Of a DNA stretch of 32,145 bases, positions 7,925 to 15,202 are shown one piece after another. Under the pieces are notes generated by a model. That model ran no database searches. It saw only the letters and a program-made list of their open reading frames with translations, and was not told where the DNA came from. Positions within the stretch are counted from its first letter, which is position 1, and the number at the start of each line of letters is the position of its first letter. Origin of the DNA: Clostridia bacterium (GTDB lineage Bacteria; Bacillota; Clostridia; Oscillospirales; Acutalibacteraceae); contig JAGAMO010000025.1 of NCBI GenBank assembly GCA_017624675.1, positions 1-32,145 of the forward strand, given 5' to 3'. Position numbers and translations under genes: made by a program.

Positions 7925-7960
7925 AAAATCCCGATGATTACTCATCGGGATTTTGTTTTA
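7925..7960. terminator. Intrinsic terminator
   Basis: A 13-bp perfect stem (AAAATCCCGATGA with TCATCGGGATTTT) and loop TTAC, followed by GTTTTA on the plus strand and a run of A on the left that makes T's for leftward transcripts. It serves the Dabb gene and possibly the leftward genes ending just to its right. Confidence 0.85.
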
Positions 7961-8080
7961 CTTCTTAGGTGTTTTAAGATAACTTTTTTTCGTCGTATTA
8001 TTGGGGTTCCCCGGCTTTAAAAATCTATAGCTCTGATTCCTTACGATACAAACCGTCAAAAAACACACTATCAAACACAT
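7958..8080 (-). CDS. Possible 40-residue small membrane protein
   Basis: A minus-strand open frame (ATG at 8080, TAA at 7958) encodes a hydrophobic N-terminus (MCLIVCFLTVCIV) followed by a basic tail (NNTTKKSYLKTPKK), the layout of a single-helix small protein. It begins 30 bp after the ECF gene and ends at the terminator hairpin, so it could be the last cistron of that operon. No ribosome binding site is visible and I know no family. It may be noncoding. Confidence 0.3.
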   Translation of the reverse strand: MCLIVCFLTVCIVRNQSYRFLKPGNPNNTTKKSYLKTPKK

Positions 8081-8110
8081 GCCGAAAGAAACGCTACCAT
8101 CATATTCTTT

Positions 8111-8653
8111 TTAGTTTCTCTTTAACTCGCCGTTTTTTATATTTCTTTTAAAAATAAACAAAACAAGCGGAACAAACACAAGCTGCAATATTATACCCGG
8201 TAAACCTACAATAACCACCGAACTAAATACTGCACTAAAGGTAAATGGTGTTCCCTTTAATCCTAACAATGCCATTTGCAAAAGAATACGCACAATTCTG
8301 CCTAAAATCATAGCAAGAATCAAACTTATATAAACTGCTATTATATTCTTTTTTGCAAATTTTGAATAAATAAGCCCCGTAACCAAAGCGTAAACAGCAA
8401 GTTCAAAAGCTATTGATATTGCCTCTGGGTACATATTCGGTCTTGAAAACAAAATAGACCTAAGCAATGGCAATATAAACGACATTGGAACACTATATTT
8501 ATAACCGCATATATACGCACACAAAAATACAGGTATGTGCATTGGCAAAAGCATACTGCCTATTTGTGGTACCTGTCCTGTCAGCATTGGCAAAATAATG
8601 CCTAAGCTTAAAAACATGGCGGTTAAACTTAAATTTTGCGAAATCTTTCTCAT
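8111..8653 (-). CDS. ECF transporter S component
   Basis: 180-residue, six-helix membrane protein. The LPMHIPVFLCAYICG segment near residues 36-50 and the overall pattern match the ECF substrate-binding S components of PF12822, which capture vitamins or similar small molecules and work with a shared EcfA/A'/T module not present here. The substrate cannot be told. I take the ATG at 8653 (MRKISQN) rather than the TTG four codons upstream. The gene starts 1 bp after the DUF1893 stop, so translation is probably coupled. Confidence 0.8.
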   Translation of the reverse strand: MRKISQNLSLTAMFLSLGIILPMLTGQVPQIGSMLLPMHIPVFLCAYICGYKYSVPMSFILPLLRSILFSRPNMYPEAISIAFELAVYALVTGLIYSKFAKKNIIAVYISLILAMILGRIVRILLQMALLGLKGTPFTFSAVFSSVVIVGLPGIILQLVFVPLVLFIFKRNIKNGELKRN

Positions 8654-8654
8654 A

Positions 8655-9080
8655 TTACAAATCAATGCCCATTTCTTGCATTTTATGGCGGATTATCTTG
8701 TAAGTCTCTTCTTTGTTCTTGGTGTTTAAAACTGCTTCTTCAAAGGGGCAAATACCGTCGCCCTTGCGGTTTATGATATTCGGCACCAAGCTTTCATATT
8801 CTGCCCTTATGCATTTTTCCTCTAAAACTGCTTTGGCAGAAACACTCATAACCTTTGCAAAAACCTCTTTTACGCCTAAAAGTGCATAAAGAAACGCTGT
8901 GGCTTTTCCAACCACCTTGTCAGCGGCAGAAAAATCACTCAACTTTACGCCGTCTGCATACCACTTAACAAGAGGTTTCACACCTCTTGAAACCGATGTA
9001 TAGCTTTCCTCTCCCTTTATAAGCACACAGGTATACTTGCCTGAAGAAAGTAATTCTTTTGCCTTAATTAAATTACTCAT
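8655..9080 (-). CDS. DUF1893-family protein (cytidine deaminase-like fold)
   Basis: 141 residues, soluble. The opening (LIKAKELLSSGKYTCVLIKG), the KVVGKATAFLYALLGVKEVFAKVMS segment and a later CPFE (near 111-114) match DUF1893, whose known structure resembles cytidine deaminases without a proven activity. It sits 2 bp after the aldo/keto reductase stop and 1 bp before the ECF S component, so the three form one operon. Function unknown. Confidence 0.8.
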   Translation of the reverse strand: MSNLIKAKELLSSGKYTCVLIKGEESYTSVSRGVKPLVKWYADGVKLSDFSAADKVVGKATAFLYALLGVKEVFAKVMSVSAKAVLEEKCIRAEYESLVPNIINRKGDGICPFEEAVLNTKNKEETYKIIRHKMQEMGIDL

Positions 9081-9082
9081 CT

Positions 9083-10189
9083 TTAAACCTTTTCGGCAAA
9101 ATCGCTCATCATTTTGCTGATTTCAATATTTTGAGGGCAAACCGCCTCACAAGCCTTGCAACCTATACAATTAGACGGCATTTTGTTCTCGGGCAAAGCC
9201 TCGATTTCTGCATCTGAATAAATACTCTCATTATAAAGCTTTATAATACGTGGTATTTCAAGCTCCATAGGACAGTGAGAGGTGCAGTAACTACAAGCAG
9301 TACAGGGTAAAACCTTTTTTGAAGCCATAGCCTTGCCTATGCTAAAAAGTGTATTCATTTCGGTCTCGTTTAAAGGCTTTGCTTCTTTATATGTGGCGAT
9401 ATTTTCTTTGAGTTGCTCAAAATCAGACATTCCCGAAAGGGTCAACTTAACCTCGGGAATAGACTGAACAAAACGGAAACACCACTCTGCTGGGGTAATA
9501 CCAGGTCTTAAATTTTCGAGCTTTTGCATATAAAAATCGTCAAGACGAGCGAGTGAGCCGCCTCTTACAGGCTCCATAACCCAAACAGGTATGCCGTAAT
9601 CTGCCGCCATTTTAACCTTTGCCTTGGCATTTTGAAAATCCCAGTCAAACCAGTTAATCTGCAACTGGCAAAACTCCATATCCTTTCCGTAAGCATCCAA
9701 AAAACGCTTCATTGTGTCAAGATTACTGTGTGCAGAAAAGCCTAAATGACGAATTCTTCCGTTTTTCTTTTGCTCAATTAAATAATCATAAATACCGAAT
9801 TTAGGGTCTAGGTAAGCATCAATATTATTTTCCGAAAGGCAATGGAAAAGGTAAAAATCAAAGTATTCAACACGGCATTTTTTAAGCTGCTCTTCAAAAA
9901 TTTCCTCAACCTTATCCATATTATCAAGGTCATAACCAGGAAATTTAGTGGCTAAATAGAAGCTTTCTCTTGGGTATTCAGACAAAATCTCGCCCATAGC
10001 AAGTTCAGAATTACCGTCGTGATAACCCCAAGCGGTATCATAATAATTAATGCCTTCCTCCATAGCGTAAGCTATCATTTCGCGTGTTTTTTCCATATCA
10101 ATTTGAGAGTTGTTTTCCTTTACAGGAAATCTCATACAACCCATACTTAAAGCGGATAACTTTTTGTCGGCAAAATTATTATAAATCAT
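9083..10189 (-). CDS. Aldo/keto reductase with C-terminal 2x[4Fe-4S] ferredoxin domain
   Basis: 368 residues. The N-terminal TIM barrel (about 1-270) has the AKR signature NYYDTAWGYHDGNSE with catalytic Asp and Tyr, and the HLGFSAHS strand. Two ferredoxin motifs follow: CTACSYCTSHCP (Cys 296, 299, 302, 306) and CIGCKACEAVCP (Cys 341, 344, 347, 351), so electrons probably flow between iron-sulfur clusters and the barrel. This fusion is common in anaerobic Clostridia. The substrate is unknown. GGAG stands 7 bases before the ATG. First gene of the operon with DUF1893 and the ECF S component. Confidence 0.92.
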   Translation of the reverse strand: MIYNNFADKKLSALSMGCMRFPVKENNSQIDMEKTREMIAYAMEEGINYYDTAWGYHDGNSELAMGEILSEYPRESFYLATKFPGYDLDNMDKVEEIFEEQLKKCRVEYFDFYLFHCLSENNIDAYLDPKFGIYDYLIEQKKNGRIRHLGFSAHSNLDTMKRFLDAYGKDMEFCQLQINWFDWDFQNAKAKVKMAADYGIPVWVMEPVRGGSLARLDDFYMQKLENLRPGITPAEWCFRFVQSIPEVKLTLSGMSDFEQLKENIATYKEAKPLNETEMNTLFSIGKAMASKKVLPCTACSYCTSHCPMELEIPRIIKLYNESIYSDAEIEALPENKMPSNCIGCKACEAVCPQNIEISKMMSDFAEKV

Positions 10190-10219
10190 AATTCTTCTCC
10201 TTTAGCTAAATTACATTTT

Positions 10220-10248
10220 ATTATAACATATAATCGTTGCATACGCAA
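10220..10248 (-). promoter_or_regulatory. Promoter of the aldo/keto reductase operon, with an inverted repeat on its -35
   Basis: Minus strand: -10 TATAAT (10220-10225), 17-bp spacer, -35 TTGCGT (10243-10248). A perfect inverted repeat GTTGC-ATAC-GCAAC (10236-10249) covers the -35 region and could be an operator. No regulator gene is adjacent. Confidence 0.6.
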
Positions 10249-10296
10249 CAAATGACTTGAAATAAATTCTTTCAAGTCATTTGTTTTTTATATTTT
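10248..10296 (+). terminator. Perfect 15-bp hairpin with a plus-strand U tract
   Basis: Arms 10248-10262 and 10270-10284 pair perfectly with a 7-base loop, followed on the plus strand by TTTTTATATTTT. Both neighbouring genes are leftward, and in that direction the tail is only TTGCG. It is either a poor terminator for the ABC permease operon or a terminator for an unseen rightward transcript. Confidence 0.6.
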
Positions 10297-10313
10297 CCAT
10301 TATTAAATTGTTA

Positions 10314-11045
10314 TTACTGCCTTTTCATCTGGCGCAAGAACAGTACAACCGCCAACGCAAATAGAGCGGTGGCATATCCTAGCACCCACCAAAGATGAGG
10401 GAATACCCCACTAAAATCCCCTAAAAGTACAGCCCGTTCCATATCAACCGCATGAACAAAGGGCAGTGCATAGGAAATCTTCTTAAAGGTGCCGCCCACA
10501 AGTTCTAGGTCAAACCAAATACCCGATAACCATGCCGAAAGATTTGTTAGCAAAGCACCGCAGATACCCCCAACCTGCTTATCGGTAAAAACACTTCCGC
10601 AAAGAAGTCCCAAGGCAATATATAGTATAGAAACAGGAATTATAAACACAGCAGCATATAAAATATTAACGCTAATATCAAGTCCTAAAAAAATTGCGGC
10701 TATATAGCAAACAATACATTGGGTAACCGAAATTGGAAGCATTGGCAAGGTGTAACCCAAAATAAAATCTATTGGTGTCATCGGTGTTGTATACAAACGC
10801 TGTAACAACGAGCTTCCTCTGTCCTTTGAGATGATGGTTGCTGAAAATAAGGTCATAAAAGCTAAGCCGAAAACCGTTACACCCGGAGTTAAGTGTTGTA
10901 TTTCAAACAGCTCTACGGGGATATTTGCTTGTATTGCACTTAACAATAAAATTAAGACGAGGGGAAATCCGAGTCCAAAGAAAAGGGTCAACGGGTCTCT
11001 TAATATCTCTTTTGCGTTTCTGTTTGCAAATGTAAGCATCCTCAT
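10314..11045 (-). CDS. ABC-2 type transporter permease
   Basis: 243 residues with six predicted membrane helices and the ABC-2 pattern (NRNAKEILRDPLTLFFGLGF at the start; DRGSSLLQRLYTTPM near residue 75 as the coupling segment). It should form the membrane half of an exporter with the ATPase encoded immediately upstream, whose stop it overlaps by 4 bp (ATGA, 11042-11045). Drug or lipid-like molecules are usual substrates for this group, but none can be assigned. Confidence 0.9.
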   Translation of the reverse strand: MRMLTFANRNAKEILRDPLTLFFGLGFPLVLILLLSAIQANIPVELFEIQHLTPGVTVFGLAFMTLFSATIISKDRGSSLLQRLYTTPMTPIDFILGYTLPMLPISVTQCIVCYIAAIFLGLDISVNILYAAVFIIPVSILYIALGLLCGSVFTDKQVGGICGALLTNLSAWLSGIWFDLELVGGTFKKISYALPFVHAVDMERAVLLGDFSGVFPHLWWVLGYATALFALAVVLFLRQMKRQ

Positions 11046-11770
11046 TTTACCGCCCCCTTTACAATACGTATAAAGGCTTGTTCAAAACTATCCGTCTGTG
11101 CCGATTTTTTTATCTTATCGGCAGTATCACATATAAGAAGTTTGCCGTCCTTCATAATGGCAATACGGTCAGATAAGGCTTCCGCTTCCTCCATATAATG
11201 TGTTGTAAGCACAATTGTAACCTTGCCTTTAAGAGAACGGATTAAATCCCACAAATCACTTCGTGCGAGTACATCAAGACCGAGCGTAGGCTCATCAAGA
11301 AACAGAATTTCAGGTTCACTGATAAGCGCCATCGCAATACTCAGTCTGCGTTTCCAACCTCCAGAAAGTTTTCCTGATTTTTTATTAATAACATTTTCCA
11401 GTCCCAGCAGTTTGGAGAGTTCTTTAATTTTGGTATTTTGCTTTTCCTTTGTAAAACCGTGAACACCACACATCAGCTCAAGGTTCTCCTGAACTGAAAG
11501 GCTAGGTGCAACCGCAGTTTCCTGCGGAGAAACGGCTATAAGCGATTTCACAGCGGCAGTATCTTTGCTAATACTTTTTCCATTAAGAAAAGCATCTCCG
11601 CTTGTTGGTTGTGTGAGACACGACAGCATTTTAATGGTGGTAGTTTTACCGGCACCATTTACGCCAAGCAAAGAAAATAATTCACCTTTTTGTACCGAAA
11701 GAGTAAGATTATCTACGGCAATTACATCTTTATATTTTTTAGTTAAATTTTCAATTATTATAGCATCCAT
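11042..11770 (-). CDS. ABC transporter ATP-binding protein (multidrug/ABC-2 exporter type)
   Basis: 242-residue nucleotide-binding subunit. Walker A GVNGAGKTTT is near residues 35-44, the signature LSGGWKRR near 140, and Walker B ILFLDEPTLGLD near 155. A C-terminal extension follows TTHYMEEAEALSDRIAIM, as in drug exporters. It lies 3 bp after the TetR-type regulator and overlaps the permease, so the three genes form one operon. Confidence 0.93.
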   Translation of the reverse strand: MDAIIIENLTKKYKDVIAVDNLTLSVQKGELFSLLGVNGAGKTTTIKMLSCLTQPTSGDAFLNGKSISKDTAAVKSLIAVSPQETAVAPSLSVQENLELMCGVHGFTKEKQNTKIKELSKLLGLENVINKKSGKLSGGWKRRLSIAMALISEPEILFLDEPTLGLDVLARSDLWDLIRSLKGKVTIVLTTHYMEEAEALSDRIAIMKDGKLLICDTADKIKKSAQTDSFEQAFIRIVKGAVK

Positions 11771-11773
11771 AAC

Positions 11774-12337
11774 CTATTGCTCCATTCCATATTGCTTACG
11801 CATTCCTTGATATGCATCAGAAAGCATACGGCTAACCAACTCCCAATCAAGTTTCACAAACCCTGTTGCAAGCATAGAAGCAATTCCATGAACATAAGCC
11901 CACATTTCCAAATGAAACAATTTAACTTCTTCCATTTTAAGCCCAGTATTGCTTTGAACAAGAGCTTCCATTTTGTCACCAAGTTCACTAGACTCAGGGA
12001 TAGTCTCATTTGTGCGGTCGCGCATATAAAGAAGTTTAAAAAGTTCCTTTTCTTCCTTGGCAAAGCGGATATATGCCATTCCACTTGCCTTGTAGGTGGG
12101 GAATTTTCCGTTTTCTATTTCTCTATTAATATAGTCGCTGCATATAGCATCTGCCTTTTCTAGAACTGCAAGTCGCAGTTCATCCATTGTTGCAAAGTTT
12201 GAAAACACAGGCTGTGTAGAACAGTTCAGAGCCGAAGCAATTGTTCTGGCATTAAGTGAGTCAGCCGTGCTATTTCGCACAATATCTACAGCGGCATTTA
12301 TAATATCTTCTCTTGTTACTTTAACCTTAGGTGGCAT
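11774..12337 (-). CDS. TetR-family transcriptional regulator
   Basis: 187 residues. The N-terminal helix-turn-helix is at about 8-55 (VTREDIINAAVDIVRN ... LNARTIASALNCSTQPVFSNF), followed by an alpha-helical ligand domain. It is first in the operon with the ABC exporter and probably represses it, inducing export when a substrate binds. The ATG is set by GGAGGTG 4 bases upstream. Promoter at 12380-12408. I could not pick out a convincing palindromic operator. Confidence 0.9.
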   Translation of the reverse strand: MPPKVKVTREDIINAAVDIVRNSTADSLNARTIASALNCSTQPVFSNFATMDELRLAVLEKADAICSDYINREIENGKFPTYKASGMAYIRFAKEEKELFKLLYMRDRTNETIPESSELGDKMEALVQSNTGLKMEEVKLFHLEMWAYVHGIASMLATGFVKLDWELVSRMLSDAYQGMRKQYGMEQ

Positions 12338-12379
12338 AAAGCACCTCCATAATATAGTTGTTGTTATATATCATATGTT

Positions 12380-12408
12380 ATTTTACTATCTTCTAACTCT
12401 TTTGTCAA
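12380..12408 (-). promoter_or_regulatory. Promoter of the TetR-ABC operon
   Basis: Minus strand: perfect -35 TTGACA (12403-12408), 17-bp spacer, -10 TAAAAT (12380-12385). Confidence 0.75.
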
Positions 12409-12422
12409 GATACAGTTTTTTG

Positions 12423-12451
12423 TTGCTTTAATTAAAAAATATTGGTATAAT
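12423..12451 (+). promoter_or_regulatory. Promoter of the inositol phosphatase-like gene
   Basis: -35 TTGCTT (12423-12428), 17-bp spacer, perfect -10 TATAAT (12446-12451). It is divergent from the TetR promoter, 14 bp away. Confidence 0.7.
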
Positions 12452-12481
12452 GAATATAGACCATATTGGAGGTTGTTATCA

Positions 12482-13288
12482 TTGGATTTAAACCTAATTC
12501 TTGAAAAAGTTATAAAAATTACTAAAGAATCAGCCAAATTCACCAAAGGGGAATTTTCCATTACCGAAAAGGGTTCACATGTCAATTTTGTGACCTCGGC
12601 CGATCTTGCCGTTCAAAAATTTCTTGAAGAAAAATTGGTTGAGTTACTTCCCAATTCCGCATTTTTTGGTGAAGAGAACTCCAAATCGGTAAGCGAAGCC
12701 GAATATCTTTGGATTGTTGACCCCATTGACGGAACGGTTAATTTTTCAAGAGGAATCAGCGAAACTGCCATTTCGGTCGGTTTAGTTCACAATAACAAAC
12801 CCATTTTGGGCGTTATATATATGCCCGATAAAAAGGAACTTTACCATGCCGTTTTAGGTGGTGGTGCCTTTTTAAACGGAGAAAAAATCAGGGTTTCCGA
12901 CCGTGATTTTAAAAACTCTCTGTTTTGCACTGCCTTTAGTCTTTACAACAAGGACTATGCCGAAATGTGCATTGATATTATGAGAGAGGTTTACCACGAC
13001 AGCGTTGATGTTAGGCGTTCCGGTTCTTGCGCTATGGATATTTGCTATCTTGCAAGAGGCTCTTGCGAACTGTTTTTCGAATTCCGTGTTTTCCCTTGGG
13101 ATTACTGCGCAGGAATTGTTATTTTGAGAGAAGCCGGCGGAATTATAACCGACCTTAGCGGCAAAGATATCCGACTTGACCGACCCTGCCCCATTATTGC
13201 CGCCAACACTCAAGAAAACCATAATAAACTTTTAGGAATTGTTAGAAAATATATTAAAACTATACCTTACGAGGAAATTTTAAAATGA
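12482..13288 (+). CDS. Inositol monophosphatase family protein
   Basis: 268 residues, a lithium-sensitive metal-dependent phosphatase fold. Metal-binding motifs are all present: GEEN near residue 66, WIVDPIDGTVNF near 80-91, and WDYCAGIVILREAGG near 202-216. Likely substrates are inositol phosphate, fructose bisphosphate or 3'-phosphoadenosine phosphate; the sequence does not decide. I choose the TTG at 12482 (GGAGG with 9-base spacing) rather than an earlier in-frame TTG at 12473 that directly abuts GGAGG. The stop overlaps the next gene's start (ATGA). Confidence 0.9.
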   Translation: MDLNLILEKVIKITKESAKFTKGEFSITEKGSHVNFVTSADLAVQKFLEEKLVELLPNSAFFGEENSKSVSEAEYLWIVDPIDGTVNFSRGISETAISVGLVHNNKPILGVIYMPDKKELYHAVLGGGAFLNGEKIRVSDRDFKNSLFCTAFSLYNKDYAEMCIDIMREVYHDSVDVRRSGSCAMDICYLARGSCELFFEFRVFPWDYCAGIVILREAGGIITDLSGKDIRLDRPCPIIAANTQENHNKLLGIVRKYIKTIPYEEILK

Positions 13289-14124
13289 ATAAAAAAGAAG
13301 GAAATTCAAACATCAAAGATAACTTTATAGTTTTTAAAATCCCTGATAGTATGAAAACTAAGGAACCTAACATTGACCTTGAAAAACTTTACGAACTTAC
13401 AATTGCTGAACTTGGTCTTCAGCAAAGTAAACGCGATCAATTGCTTACCATATATTTAGCGATGTGTTCATTTCTCATTCCTTTTGCTTTTTCTCTTGAT
13501 ATTATTTCTTGGCAAGGCAAAGGATGTATATTTCTTGCAACAGCCATAGTAGGCATTTTATTTGCAAATATTATTGTTAGATATAGGATTTATAAGGAAA
13601 TATATTGGCTTTGCTGTGAAACTATCACATTATTGTTTACTATTGAAAAGAAAAATCTGACCAAACACATACTCCAACAATGTTATCACCGAACAATGTA
13701 TAAAAAATGTAAAAAATATCTTGTCAAAAACGACCAAAACCGCCTTATTTTTAATAAATTCAAATATATTAAAGATAATATAACTAGTTCTGAATTTACC
13801 TACTTTATTATCCATTGTTTTGTAACTGCTTTGGTTTTTGCTATGGCTATCGCTTTGATTTTACCCTTACAGTTAATCACAAGCATTATAATCGCAGTGG
13901 TATGTTCTCTTGCTTTGATTTTAGGTTTTATAACAAATTTCTTTTCAAGATGTATTAATGTTTATGGCGTTCTTATTGATGGCAATCACAAAAAATTCAA
14001 CACCGCCTTTAACAAGGCCTGGTTCTTACATTTTTATTTAGATGATGCCAACGACAAAGATATTGAAAAATTGCAAAATTACTACACTTATGAAGAAGCG
14101 GTAGAAATACTAAAACAAAAATAA
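13285..14124 (+). CDS. Four-helix membrane protein of unknown function
   Basis: 279 residues I cannot assign. Two pairs of predicted helices (about 55-75 and 80-100, then 170-190 and 195-215) are separated by a basic, Lys/Cys-rich cytoplasmic stretch (KKNLTKHILQQCYHRTMYKKCKKYL). The N-terminus carries an acidic-Leu segment followed by LQQSKRDQLLTIYLAM, and the C-terminus ends in an amphipathic helix. The paired hairpins recall SLATT-like effector membrane proteins, but I see no diagnostic motif. Translationally coupled to the phosphatase by a 4-bp overlap. Base use is more AT-rich than its neighbours, possibly a sign of later acquisition. Confidence 0.8.
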   Translation: MNKKEGNSNIKDNFIVFKIPDSMKTKEPNIDLEKLYELTIAELGLQQSKRDQLLTIYLAMCSFLIPFAFSLDIISWQGKGCIFLATAIVGILFANIIVRYRIYKEIYWLCCETITLLFTIEKKNLTKHILQQCYHRTMYKKCKKYLVKNDQNRLIFNKFKYIKDNITSSEFTYFIIHCFVTALVFAMAIALILPLQLITSIIIAVVCSLALILGFITNFFSRCINVYGVLIDGNHKKFNTAFNKAWFLHFYLDDANDKDIEKLQNYYTYEEAVEILKQK

Positions 14125-14137
14125 ATAATCAATATAA

Positions 14138-14169
14138 AAACGGCTTGGAAGCTAACTTCCAAGCCGTTT
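14138..14169. terminator. Bidirectional intrinsic terminator
   Basis: A 14-bp perfect stem (14138-14151 with 14156-14169), loop CTAA. The better U tract is on the minus strand (TTTTTATATT), so it mainly ends the guaA transcript and also separates it from the convergent membrane protein gene. Confidence 0.88.
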
Positions 14170-14182
14170 AGTATTATTCACT

Positions 14183-15184
14183 TTATTCCCACTCAATAGT
14201 GCCTACAGGCTTAGGTGTAAGGTCCATAAGAACACGGTTGATGCCTTCTACCTCATTAGTAATTCTATTGGTAATATGGTGAAGGATGGAATATGGAATT
14301 TCTTCGATTGTGGCGCTCATAGCGTCGGTAGTGTTAACTGCGCGGATAATTGCCGGCCAGCCTTCGTAACGGCTTTCGTCCTTAACGCCAACGCTCTTGA
14401 TATCAGGAACAGCGATGAAATACTGCCAAACCTTTTCAGCTAGGCCGTTTTTGTCGAATTCTTCTCTCAAAATTGCGTCTGCTTCACGAAGGGCGTGGAG
14501 ACGGTCACGGGTGATAGCACCCAAGCAACGAACACCAAGACCAGGACCCGGGAACGGCTGACGGTAAACCATTGCATGAGGAAGACCTAAAGCCTCGCCA
14601 ACAACGCGAACTTCGTCCTTAAACAAAAGCTTTATGGGTTCTACAAGCTCAAACTGTAAATCCTCGGGAAGTCCGCCAACATTGTGGTGTGATTTAACAG
14701 CCTTTTTGCCCTCTGCCTGTTTAATGCTTTCAAGAATATCAGGATAGATAGTACCCTGTGCCAAGTAAGAAACTCCCTCAAGTTTGCGAGCTTCATCAGC
14801 AAAAACATTAATAAACTCAGCACCGATGATTTTTCTCTTGCTTTCAGGGTCAGAAACGCCTGCCAACAAATCAAGGAAACGATCGGTAGCGTCAACATAA
14901 ATAAGGTTAGCATCAAGCTCGTTGCCGAACATTTCAATAACAGCTTCGCTTTCGCCCTTTCTCATAAGACCGTGGTTAACGTGAACGCAAACAAGCTGTT
15001 TACCAATAGCCTTAATAAGTAATGCTGCAACAACTGAAGAGTCAACACCGCCGGAGAGTGCCAAAAGCACCTTTTTATCTCCAACCTGTTCTCTAACAGC
15101 CTTAACCTGCTCGGCTATAAATTTATCTGCTAATTCCTTTGTGGTAATACGAGCCATTGATTCGGGACGTACATTTGTATCCAT
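14183..15184 (-). CDS. guaA: GMP synthetase ATP-pyrophosphatase subunit without glutaminase domain
   Basis: 333 residues. The ATP-PPase P-loop LLALSGGVDSSV is at 40-51, and the dimerisation/XMP-binding domain covers the rest (RQPFPGPGLGVRCLGA, and the C-terminal NRVLMDLTPKPVGTIEWE). It adenylates XMP and aminates it to GMP. Bacterial GuaA normally has about 190 more residues at the N-terminus forming the class I glutamine amidotransferase; here the frame starts cleanly at ATG with GGGAGG upstream, so the domain is absent rather than frameshifted. It must use free ammonia or a separate glutaminase subunit encoded elsewhere. It lies 18 bp after the F420-ligase homologue and is probably cotranscribed with it. 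Confidence 0.92.
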   Translation of the reverse strand: MDTNVRPESMARITTKELADKFIAEQVKAVREQVGDKKVLLALSGGVDSSVVAALLIKAIGKQLVCVHVNHGLMRKGESEAVIEMFGNELDANLIYVDATDRFLDLLAGVSDPESKRKIIGAEFINVFADEARKLEGVSYLAQGTIYPDILESIKQAEGKKAVKSHHNVGGLPEDLQFELVEPIKLLFKDEVRVVGEALGLPHAMVYRQPFPGPGLGVRCLGAITRDRLHALREADAILREEFDKNGLAEKVWQYFIAVPDIKSVGVKDESRYEGWPAIIRAVNTTDAMSATIEEIPYSILHHITNRITNEVEGINRVLMDLTPKPVGTIEWE

Positions 15185-15202
15185 TTATATTCCTCCCGTA
15201 AA

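Noticed and set aside
14640-14940. Frameshifted or split guaA (open frame in another phase)
   Set aside because: The main frame is continuous with all ATP-PPase landmarks; the other frame is a shadow.
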